Assembly (NCBI GenBank): GCA_046348585.1
Contig: JAXMDZ010000001.1
Coordinates: forward strand, 310,001 to 374,000
Source: JADZAI01 sp046348585
Lineage (GTDB): Bacteria > Pseudomonadota > Alphaproteobacteria > Micropepsales > Micropepsaceae
Reading direction: 5' to 3'
DNA length: 64,000 nucleotides
Made by a program: the position numbers and the translations under genes. A model generated the notes under the pieces. The model was given only the letters and a program-made list of their open reading frames with translations. It made no database searches and was not told where the DNA came from. Below are positions 26,535 to 34,537 of this stretch, in pieces. Positions within the stretch are counted from its first letter, which is position 1; each line of letters opens with the position of its first letter.

Positions 26535-29500
26535 TTACGGCGCGGCCGCGCCTTCGGCCGCCGGGGCGGCTTCCGTCTTGGCCGCGCCCGCCGGTTCGGG
26601 CGGCAGAGCGGGCGGCGCCCAGGCGGCGACCCGTTCCGCCACCGCCGCGACTTCGGCGCTCTTGCCGTCTCGCACCAATTGCCGGGTCAGCGAGGAGCGG
26701 CGCGCGAACAGGAAGTTCACGTCCAGCGCGTCACTGTCGAGCAAGCCCTCGACCTCCACCTGCCGCGCGCCGAGGCCGTAGTAATAAAGCGCCTCCAGCA
26801 TGTCCTGCGTCTGGCCGTTCTCGCCGTATTCGTGCTTCACCGCCATCGTGAAGGACGAGTACCACGAGCCCTGAAGCGCCGCCGCCTTGTAGGCCTCGAT
26901 CGCCCCCTTCTCGTCCTGCGGCACGATCTCCTCGCCCGAATCGGCCTTGCGGCCCGTCATCATGTTTCCGGCCAGAAGATCGCCGGCGTCGGGAACGCCG
27001 AGCGCCGCCGCCTTGCGCACCAGGTCGAAGCCGAGGCGCAGCTCGTCCGCCGTCGCCGGCTCGCCGTTCGCCTGCTTCAGCGCCACATGGTAGAAGCCGA
27101 GATAGTAGATCGCGCCCGGATAGCCGGCATCGACCGCGCTCTGAACCTCCTTCAATCCTTCGGCCACCTTGGCGGTCTTGGTCGCCTCGTCGAGATCGTC
27201 GAAGCGTTCGGCGAGCAGCGCGCGGCCGAGCTGAAGATGCAGGCGCGGGTCGTCGGGGGCGGCCTCCAGCGCCCGGCGGCAGGCGGTTTCCGATTCCGCC
27301 CCCGACAGATTGGCGTCGCGCACGCCGGGCGCGAGCCGCTGCGGGTCGGACGGGTAGGCGGCGAGCTTGTGGCAGGCGTCCGCGCCAGGGTCGAACACCC
27401 GCACCGCCGGATCGGGGCTGAGGAAATTGTCACGCCGGTCCGAGGCGGTGAGCGGCTTCGACACCGAGAGCGGCGCCCAGGTGAGCAGCTCCTTCAGCAT
27501 CTTGCCGCCGTCGGCGTTGAGCTGGCCGACCAGGATCGGCCCCGCCGTCGGCGTGTTGGCGAAGGTCTTGTCCGGCATCGCCCACAGATAGAGGCGCATG
27601 TCGTCGCCGCCCGCCGCCAGCGTCTTGCCGTCGGGGCTGATCAACGCGGCGCGGAAGGGCATGCCCGGCCCGGTGAAGGTGAGCAGTTCCGCGCCGGTGT
27701 TGGCGTCCCACACCTTCACCGTGGCGTCGAAGCCGCCGCTGATGATGCGCAGTCCGTCGCCGCTATAGGTCGCCCACAGCACCAGATCGTCGTGCCCGGC
27801 GAGCAGCAGCTCCGTCGCGCCGGTTTCGGTGCTGAAGGTGCGCACCGTCTTGTCGTTGGACGAGGTGACGAGGTGCTTGCTGTCGGGCGAGAAATTGACC
27901 GCGTTGATTTCGCTTCTGTCCTCGCGCCGCTCGAACAGCAGCTTGCCGGTCTCGAAGTCCCAGATCATGACGCGGCCGTCCGCGGTGCCGGTGGCGACCA
28001 GCTTGCCGTCGGGACTGATCGCCACGGTGTACAGCGAAGCGCCCGGCGCGTTGAAGGCGCGGACCTCCTTGCCGTCCGTCGCCGCGAAGTCGAAGACGCT
28101 GACCCCGCTGTAGCGGGCGACGACGACGTATTTGCTGTCCGGCGTGATCACCGCCCAGTTGGCCGAGTAGCCTTCCGGCAGGCTGCCGATGGTGCGCACC
28201 GGATCGCCGGTCGAGGCGCGCCACAGGCGGATGCGCCCCAAGTCGTCGGCCGTCACGATGCCGTTGCCGTCCGGCGTGAACAGGGCGTTGTTCATCCGCT
28301 TGGCGATCGGCAGGGAATCGTCGGGGGCCGGCAGGCGGTAGAGCGGATTGCCCGTCTCGATGTCCGACAGGACCGCGCTGCCGCCGCCGCCCTCGTTCGC
28401 CGAGGTCAGCACGCTCTGCCCGTCCGGACTCCAGACGATCGAGTTGATCGTGAAGTCGTGGATGATGCGCGCGCTGATGGGGGCGAGGCCTTCGACCGCC
28501 CAGATCACCGCATTGCCGTCGCTGAAGATCGCCGCGACGTAGTTGCCGTCGTGGCTGAGGCCCTGGCTGGAGATGCTGCCCTTGGGCGAGCGGAAGAGGC
28601 GCAGCGTCGAGGCGGAGTCGTAATCCCAAAGACGCAGCGTGTTGTCGCCGGCCGACGACAGGATGCGCTTGCCGTCGTCGGACAGTTCCAGGCCGCGCAC
28701 GTCGAAAGTGTGGCCGGAGAAGGTCCGGAACGGTTTGAAGTCGGTCGCCGAGGCGGCATAGACGTTGCGGCCGGCCGAGAAGACGACGTTGGCGCCGCCC
28801 GGCGTATAGATCACGCGATAGAGATAGGCGTTGGGCACGTCGATCTGCGCCTGGTATTCGCCCGCGCCGTTATAAACCGAGGCCCAGCCGCCGCCGATCA
28901 GGATGACCTGATTGCCGTCCGGCGAGATCACCACGTCCTCGATCCCGACCGGGTTTTCGGCCGAGCCGTGCCAGATCGTCACCCGCTCGGCGTGGGTCGA
29001 AAGGTCCCAGATCACTGCCTTGCCGGCGTCGTCGCCGGTGACGGCGATCGAGGCGTTGTCGGCGACCGCGGCGGCCACCGGCTGGCCTTCATGGCCCTGC
29101 AGCGAATAGAGCGGTTCCTGGGTCCGGGCGTCGACGAAATGCACCGCGCCGGTCTCGTCGGTGGCGACGATGATGCGGCCTTCCTTGTCGATCGCCGCGA
29201 CCACCGGCATGGCGTCGAAGGTCTTCATGGTCCCCGCCGCCTCGAAGGTCGAGGCGTCGAAGATCTGCATCGTCTTGTCCTTGTAGAGGATGACGAGATA
29301 GCGGCCGGAGCGGTCGGCGACCATCGTCAGGAACGGGTCGTCCTGCGACCCGAAGATCGAGCGTTCGGTGCCGAGGAAGGTGTTCCAGGCGGTCAGCTTG
29401 GCGTCGCCGCCGGTATAGATGATCGAGGAATCGGCGGCGAACTCGATCTGGCCGAGCGGGCCCTTGGAATCGGAGAGAACCGAAACGATCGTGTCGGTCG

Positions 29501-31943
29501 AGGCGGCGTGCTGCAGCGCCGCCAGCGAGGCGAGCGGCAGTTCGCCGCCGGCCTGCTGGGCGATGCGCACCGATTCCACCGCCAGCGCCAGCGCCATTTC
29601 GGGGAAGCCGTCCTTCGAGGCGAGATAGGACTGGCGCGCGACGAGCTGCGCGCTGCCGCGCTGGGTCTCGTGCAGCTGCGCCTCGGCCTGCGCCTCGGCG
29701 GACTTGGCGCGCTCGCTCTCGGCCTGGGCGCGTTCGCTTTCGGCCTCCGCGATCTGGCTCTGCTGGCGGGCGAGGAAGCCGAGAATGCCGGCCCCCACCG
29801 CCAGCACCGCCATCACCGCCGCGACGGCGGTGAGGATGCGCATGCGCCGGTTGCGCTTGGCGCCCGCCGCCTTGGCGCTCTCGGCGATGAAGTCCTTGAG
29901 CGACTGCGGCAATTCCTCGTCCCATTTGCGGACGAGATCTTTGCCTTCCTCCAGCGACAGGCCTTCCAGCAGGCGGGCCGCTTTTTCGGCCGGCGGGGCG
30001 GCGCGCCAGAGCTGTTCGTCCTCTTCCAGGCGCGCTCTCGTTTCAAGGTCGCGGCGGTCGCGGTTGATCTGGTCGCGGGCCTTGGCCCAGTGATTGAGCA
30101 GCGATTCATGGGCGACGCGCACCCGCGCCTCGCCGCCGTCGCCGTCGGCGATCAGCAAGCGCGCCGAAGGATCGAGAAAGGCGTCGACCAGCGCCCGGCG
30201 CGGCGAGCCGGCCGGGAAGGCGGTCAGCGGCGCCATGCGGGCGGTCGCGGCCTGGCGGTTGTCGGCGTCCACCGTCACCAGCGCGCGCAGCACCGAGGGC
30301 AGCGCATCCTGGATGTCCTGCGTCTGGGCGCTGATGATCTCCTCGGCGCGCGTCGCGATCGCGCCCTTGATGCCGCCGAGCGCCTCGTAGGTGTCGTAGG
30401 TGAGGACCGCGCCCCTCGCCTTCTCGATATCGGCCTTGTAGAGCGCGTCGAGCACGAACGAGACGAGCGGCAGCGAACCGGGATCGCGCGCCGCCTCTTC
30501 GGCGATGACCGCATCGAGGCCGATCTTGGTCTCCGCGTGGTCCTCGAAGGCGAGGCCCGCCGCCGCCGCCGGGCGGCGGATCATTTCGGCGAGTTCGGCC
30601 TGGCTGGGCGGCAGCAGGTCCATCCGGCCGGTGCCTTCGGCGAGCGCCACCAGTTCGGGGGCCGCCGCCGCGCGGTGCCAGAAGTCCGAGCGCATCGTCG
30701 CGACGATCCATACCGCGCCGGTCCGCGACAGCGCGCCGATCAGGCGGATGAAGGAATTGCGCTCCTCGGTCGAGATCGAGGCGTCGGTAAAGATCTCCTC
30801 CAGCTGATCGAGCACCAGCGCCAGCTTGGCGCTTTCGTGCGCCATCATCTTGCCGGAGGCGCGCGCCTCGGCGGTGACGCGCCCGATCGCCGGGGTGAAG
30901 ACGAAGCCGGGATCTTCGATCGAGCGGCGCAGGGCGTTCTCAAGCTGCTCGACCGTGACGCCGGGGCCGAGGATTTCGGGCAGGCCGACGCCTTCCTTGA
31001 CGCGGTCCTCGACGAGGACCCGCGCGAGGCCGAGGAAGAGATTGCCGTTCGCGTCGCCGGGCTTGAGGATCGCCCGCCGCCACAGCCCCGCCCCGTCGGC
31101 GACGCCGCGCGCGAACAGATTGGGCAGCAGGCCGGCCCGCACCAGCGACGACTTGCCCGAGCCCGAAGCGCCCAGCACCAGCAGGAACGCCTTGCCCTCG
31201 TTGGCGTTCTTGACGATCTGCTCGACCGCCTTGAGCTGCGCCGCGCCGCGCCCGAAGAAGATCGGGGCGTGCTCGAAATCGTAGCTCGACAGGCCCCGGA
31301 ACGGCGATTGCAGCCAGGTCGCCCTGACCTCGGCGCCGGCATGGGCGCCCTGCCCCCGTTCCTTCTCGATCCGGGCGCGGATCAGCTGGCGCAGATGCGC
31401 CTCCAGCATGTCGCCGAAATCTTCCAGATCGTCGAAGCCGTGATAGGCCGACAGGAACACCCCGCCCGCCTGGAAATAGCGCGACCAGAAGCTCTCCAGC
31501 GCGCTCCACTGGCTTTCGGCCAGCGCCTTCTTCTGCGGATCGCGCAGCGAGATCTGCGGCTCGCGGTTCGAGCGATAGACGAGAAGGTCCGGCGCGCCCT
31601 TCGAGCGGTTGGCGGCGAGCGCGTCCTCGTATTCCCATTCGGTGCCGGTGACCGGCGCGCGTCCGTCGATGCCGCGATATTCGCGCTTGCCCGAATTGAC
31701 CGGCAGCGGCGTGCCGAGCCGCGACCAGAGGATCAGCACCACGATGTCGCTCTGGCTCGGCGGCTCGATGACGTCCTGGAAATGCCCCGTGGCGAGCATC
31801 GCCTCGTGTTCCCAGAGATAGGCGGTGATGTCGAAGAAGCGGGCGAATTCCTTCTTCAGGCTCTCCACCACCAGGGCGGAGCGCCGCCGCTCGGCCGAGA
31901 CGTCGCCGGGCGACGAGATGAAGATCCGCAAAGGCTTGGGCAT
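26535..31943 (-). CDS. DUF4062-nSTAND NTPase-TM-WD40-Sel1 protein
   Basis: This giant protein (1802 residues) has several parts. A DUF4062 domain (about 1-110: IFISSPGDVSAERR, YLWEHEAMLATGHFQD) comes first. A STAND NTPase (about 235-700) follows, with SPFRGLSSYDFEHAPIFFGR, Walker A GASGSGKSS (K264), Walker B LALVLDQLEEIF near 375, and WIVATMRSDFW. A TM helix (about 701-725) and an Ala/Glu coiled coil come next, then a WD40 propeller region (about 800-1500, many SPDGK...ATG and W-D units). The C-terminus is TPR/Sel1-like (about 1590-1750), ending in a low-complexity Pro/Ala tail. STAND proteins with WD40 repeats are ligand-gated switches in immunity and apoptosis-like systems. ATG 31943 starts the DUF4062 motif directly. 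Confidence 0.88.
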   Translation of the reverse strand: MPKPLRIFISSPGDVSAERRRSALVVESLKKEFARFFDITAYLWEHEAMLATGHFQDVIEPPSQSDIVVLILWSRLGTPLPVNSGKREYRGIDGRAPVTGTEWEYEDALAANRSKGAPDLLVYRSNREPQISLRDPQKKALAESQWSALESFWSRYFQAGGVFLSAYHGFDDLEDFGDMLEAHLRQLIRARIEKERGQGAHAGAEVRATWLQSPFRGLSSYDFEHAPIFFGRGAAQLKAVEQIVKNANEGKAFLLVLGASGSGKSSLVRAGLLPNLFARGVADGAGLWRRAILKPGDANGNLFLGLARVLVEDRVKEGVGLPEILGPGVTVEQLENALRRSIEDPGFVFTPAIGRVTAEARASGKMMAHESAKLALVLDQLEEIFTDASISTEERNSFIRLIGALSRTGAVWIVATMRSDFWHRAAAAPELVALAEGTGRMDLLPPSQAELAEMIRRPAAAAGLAFEDHAETKIGLDAVIAEEAARDPGSLPLVSFVLDALYKADIEKARGAVLTYDTYEALGGIKGAIATRAEEIISAQTQDIQDALPSVLRALVTVDADNRQAATARMAPLTAFPAGSPRRALVDAFLDPSARLLIADGDGGEARVRVAHESLLNHWAKARDQINRDRRDLETRARLEEDEQLWRAAPPAEKAARLLEGLSLEEGKDLVRKWDEELPQSLKDFIAESAKAAGAKRNRRMRILTAVAAVMAVLAVGAGILGFLARQQSQIAEAESERAQAESERAKSAEAQAEAQLHETQRGSAQLVARQSYLASKDGFPEMALALAVESVRIAQQAGGELPLASLAALQHAASTDTIVSVLSDSKGPLGQIEFAADSSIIYTGGDAKLTAWNTFLGTERSIFGSQDDPFLTMVADRSGRYLVILYKDKTMQIFDASTFEAAGTMKTFDAMPVVAAIDKEGRIIVATDETGAVHFVDARTQEPLYSLQGHEGQPVAAAVADNASIAVTGDDAGKAVIWDLSTHAERVTIWHGSAENPVGIEDVVISPDGNQVILIGGGWASVYNGAGEYQAQIDVPNAYLYRVIYTPGGANVVFSAGRNVYAASATDFKPFRTFSGHTFDVRGLELSDDGKRILSSAGDNTLRLWDYDSASTLRLFRSPKGSISSQGLSHDGNYVAAIFSDGNAVIWAVEGLAPISARIIHDFTINSIVWSPDGQSVLTSANEGGGGSAVLSDIETGNPLYRLPAPDDSLPIAKRMNNALFTPDGNGIVTADDLGRIRLWRASTGDPVRTIGSLPEGYSANWAVITPDSKYVVVARYSGVSVFDFAATDGKEVRAFNAPGASLYTVAISPDGKLVATGTADGRVMIWDFETGKLLFERREDRSEINAVNFSPDSKHLVTSSNDKTVRTFSTETGATELLLAGHDDLVLWATYSGDGLRIISGGFDATVKVWDANTGAELLTFTGPGMPFRAALISPDGKTLAAGGDDMRLYLWAMPDKTFANTPTAGPILVGQLNADGGKMLKELLTWAPLSVSKPLTASDRRDNFLSPDPAVRVFDPGADACHKLAAYPSDPQRLAPGVRDANLSGAESETACRRALEAAPDDPRLHLQLGRALLAERFDDLDEATKTAKVAEGLKEVQSAVDAGYPGAIYYLGFYHVALKQANGEPATADELRLGFDLVRKAAALGVPDAGDLLAGNMMTGRKADSGEEIVPQDEKGAIEAYKAAALQGSWYSSFTMAVKHEYGENGQTQDMLEALYYYGLGARQVEVEGLLDSDALDVNFLFARRSSLTRQLVRDGKSAEVAAVAERVAAWAPPALPPEPAGAAKTEAAPAAEGAAAP

Positions 31944-32183
31944 GGACGTCCCCGATCGACAAACACAGCGGCGCGCGCCCCGACGCAGGAGCCGCGCGCG
32001 CACCGGACGATAAGGGCTAAGCCTTTGCGGCGGCAACATGGCGCGGCCCGCCGCCGGACGCCGGACGCAATGCCGCAGGCCCGGCCGATCCGTTCAGCCG
32101 CCATACAGCTTGCCCCCGCCAAGGTCGCGCCAGAACCCCGGCGGGCGTCCCCGAACGCCCGCCCGCACTGAGGATCGTTCGCG

Positions 32184-33827
32184 ATGAAGACCATCACGGG
32201 CCTCGCCGCCGCCGCGCTCGCCGGCCTCGCGCTGTTCGGCGTCCACCCCTCGGGCGAGGGCGCGCTGGGCTTCAGCCTCGTCCCCGCCGCCGAGGCGCGC
32301 ACCCGCGTCTCGGTGAGCTTCAGCCTCTTCTACAACGAGCTGCGCCCGCATGGCCGCTGGGTGCGCCATGCCCGTTACGGCCAGGTCTTCGTGCCGCGCC
32401 ACCAGAAGAACTGGCGGCCCTACACTCGCGGCCGCTGGACCATGACCCGCGACTACGGCTGGATGTGGGTCAGCGACGAGCCCTTCGGCTGGGCGACCTA
32501 TCACTACGGCTCGTGGGACTACGACCGTCGCATCGGCTGGTACTGGGTGCCGGGCTATGTCTGGGGCCCGGCCTGGGTCACCTGGTCGGATCGCGGCGAC
32601 TATCTGGGCTGGGCGCCCATTCCCGCCTCGTATCTGTGGGGTTCGGCGTTCGACGATTTCTTCTATCGCCGCCCGGTCATCCACATCACCTTCGGCGACG
32701 CCTGGTGCTACGCCCCGATCCGCCATTTCGGCAGCCGCCACATCGACCGCCATGTCGTGCCGGTGCGCCAGAACGTGACGATCGTGAACAACCACACGAC
32801 CGTGGTGAACAACGTCACCAACATCACCAACGTCACGATCGTCGACAACCGCGTCTATAATTACGGCATTCCGGTTTCGACGGTGAACGCGCTGGCCGAG
32901 ACCCCGGTCGAGACGGTCGAACTGGCCGAGGCCGCCGCCGCGCCGTCGGGCGAGGCGGGCGGCGAGGCGGACGGTACGCCGGGCGTCGTGGAGGTCTATC
33001 GCCCGGTCGAGACGCCGATCGCCGACGATCCGGCGGTGCTGGAGACCATCGCCGCAGAACAGACCGAGGCGGCGAGCGCCGCCGCCGACGATCCCGCGCT
33101 GCCGCCCGAACCCGAGATCGAGGCCGCCGCGCCGCCGCCGGAAAGCCCGGCCCCGGCCGAAGGCCTCGCCGACGGCGCGCCGACGAACGAGCCGGGCGTC
33201 GAGATAGCACCGGTCGAGGATTTCGCCGAGCCGCCCGCCCCGCCGGTCGAAACCGCGGACCTGCCCGAGCCGCCGGCGGAGCAGCTGACGGAGTCGACGG
33301 CCGACCCCTTCGCCGCGCCGGACCCTGGCTATGAAGCGCCGATCGAGGAGGGCGTTCCGCCCGCCGAGAGCGGCGGACCGGCGGCCGAAGCCTATGCCGA
33401 GCCGGAGCCGTCCTACGAAGCGCCGGTCGACTCCTACGAGCCGCCCGCCGAGGCCTATGCCGAGCCGGAACCGTCGTTTGAGGCCCCGGTCGAGTCCTAC
33501 GAAGCGCCACCCGCCGAGGCCTATGCCGAGCCGGAGCCGTCGTTTGAGACCCCGGCCGAACCCTACGAGCCGCCGGCCGAAACCTATGCCGAGCCGGAAC
33601 CTTCCTACGAAGCGCCGCCCGAGCCGTCTTATGAAGCCCCGGCCGAATCCTACGCGCCGCCGGAGGAGAGCTACGAACCGGCCCCCGAGCCCGCCTATGA
33701 GGCGCCGCCCGAGCCCGCCCCCGAACCGGCTTACGAGCCGCCGGTCGAGGTCTACGTCCCGCCCCCCGCTCCTGAGCCTGCCCCTCCGCCGCCGCCCCCG
33801 CCGGCGAGCGAGGAGACGGCTCAGTAG
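32184..33827 (+). CDS. DUF6600-like exported protein with Pro/Glu/Tyr repeat tail
   Basis: This 547-residue protein has a signal peptide (about 1-38, ending AAEARTRVS). Next is a Trp/Tyr-rich domain of the DUF6600 type (LRPHGRWVRHARYGQVFVP, GWMWVSDEPFGWATYHYGSW, WYWVPGYVWGPAWVTW) and an Asn/Val-rich stretch (NVTIVNNHTTVVNNVTNITN). More than 280 residues of Pro/Glu/Ala follow, including about 65-bp repeats with Tyr. Probably envelope-associated; the tail looks disordered and acidic. It diverges from the STAND gene and is followed by a strong terminator. Function is unknown. Confidence 0.75.
   Translation: MKTITGLAAAALAGLALFGVHPSGEGALGFSLVPAAEARTRVSVSFSLFYNELRPHGRWVRHARYGQVFVPRHQKNWRPYTRGRWTMTRDYGWMWVSDEPFGWATYHYGSWDYDRRIGWYWVPGYVWGPAWVTWSDRGDYLGWAPIPASYLWGSAFDDFFYRRPVIHITFGDAWCYAPIRHFGSRHIDRHVVPVRQNVTIVNNHTTVVNNVTNITNVTIVDNRVYNYGIPVSTVNALAETPVETVELAEAAAAPSGEAGGEADGTPGVVEVYRPVETPIADDPAVLETIAAEQTEAASAAADDPALPPEPEIEAAAPPPESPAPAEGLADGAPTNEPGVEIAPVEDFAEPPAPPVETADLPEPPAEQLTESTADPFAAPDPGYEAPIEEGVPPAESGGPAAEAYAEPEPSYEAPVDSYEPPAEAYAEPEPSFEAPVESYEAPPAEAYAEPEPSFETPAEPYEPPAETYAEPEPSYEAPPEPSYEAPAESYAPPEESYEPAPEPAYEAPPEPAPEPAYEPPVEVYVPPPAPEPAPPPPPPPASEETAQ
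33384..33650 (+). repeat. four tandem 63-66-bp coding repeats
   Basis: Near-identical units containing gcctatgccgagccgga recur at about 33390, 33453, 33519 and 33581, encoding EAYAEPEPS(Y/F)E(A/T)P with variable Tyr-Glu-Pro-Pro linkers. Unit spacing varies by one codon. Such arrays expand and contract by slippage, so tail length may differ between strains. Confidence 0.85.
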
Positions 33828-33829
33828 CA

Positions 33830-33869
33830 AAGGCCCCGGCGCGTGAGCGCCGGGGCCTTCTTCTTTCCG
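33830..33869 (+). terminator. intrinsic terminator (probably bidirectional)
   Basis: A perfect 13-bp stem AAGGCCCCGGCGC (33830-33842) with 33847-33859, GTGA loop, is followed by TCTTCTTTCC on the plus strand. It lies just after the DUF6600 gene stop and 21 bp before the end of the minus-strand TetR gene, so it may serve both convergent transcripts. Confidence 0.88.
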
Positions 33870-33879
33870 TCTGTGGCGT

Positions 33880-34530
33880 TCAGGCGGCCGGGACGCCGCG
33901 GCCGCGGAAGGCGCTGTCGAGCAGATCGAGCAGATCGCTGGCGAGCGCCAGCGCACGGCCGAACCGCTCGCGCTCCGGCACGTCCCTGAGGATCATGCCG
34001 TCGTTGAAAACCTTGGCGAAGCCGGTGACGACGACCAACGCCAGCAGCGTTTCGGGGTTGGCTTCCTTTTCCGGCTTCATCGGCTGGCCGGTGGCCGCGC
34101 TCATCGAATTGACCAGCGCCGCCGTCATCTTCTGGAAGACGGCCTGCATCGCCGGATCTGAGTGATCGGTCACGCCGTTGTGCGAGCACAGATCGTCGAG
34201 CCGCGGATGGCGGATGTTGAATTCGATATGGGCGAGGCCACAGGCCTTCAGCCGGTCGAGCGGATCGGGGCCGGCGGCGACCATGCGCGCCTCGGCGGCA
34301 GCCACCCGCTGCTCCAGCGCCTGCACCGCCAGCGCCGTCAGGAGGCCGGTCCGGTCGGTGAAGTGATGGGCCGGCGCGCCGTGGCTGACGCCGGCGCGGC
34401 GCGCGCATTCGCGCAGCGTGAAGGCGTCGATCCCGTCCTGCTCGATCATCTCGCGCGCCGCATCGAGCAGCGCCTTGCGCAGATCGCCGTGATGATAGGC
34501 GCGCGCGCCCTGGTCGGCCGTTTCGCTCAT
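33880..34530 (-). CDS. TetR/AcrR family transcriptional regulator
   Basis: This 216-residue repressor has an N-terminal TetR HTH (ALLDAAREMIEQDGIDAFTL, ARRAGVSHGAPAHHF, residues about 18-62) and a C-terminal ligand-binding region of the TetR_C_33 kind (helical, DLCSHNGVTDHSDPAMQAVF). It is the last gene of the efflux operon, 7 bp after the RND stop, so it is made together with the pump it likely controls through the palindrome upstream of the MFP gene. The ATG at 34530 avoids extra residues lying in the RND 3' end. Confidence 0.88.
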   Translation of the reverse strand: MSETADQGARAYHHGDLRKALLDAAREMIEQDGIDAFTLRECARRAGVSHGAPAHHFTDRTGLLTALAVQALEQRVAAAEARMVAAGPDPLDRLKACGLAHIEFNIRHPRLDDLCSHNGVTDHSDPAMQAVFQKMTAALVNSMSAATGQPMKPEKEANPETLLALVVVTGFAKVFNDGMILRDVPERERFGRALALASDLLDLLDSAFRGRGVPAA

Positions 34531-34537
34531 TGTTGTA

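Noticed and set aside
26679..32171. 1830-residue plus-strand frame opposite the STAND gene
   Set aside because: Antisense shadow without recognisable domains; the minus frame has WD40 and Walker motifs.
32094..33956. 620-residue minus-strand Arg/Gly-rich frame that looks repeat-like
   Set aside because: It is the complement of the Pro/Glu repeat tail; the plus frame has signal peptide, Trp-rich domain and terminator.
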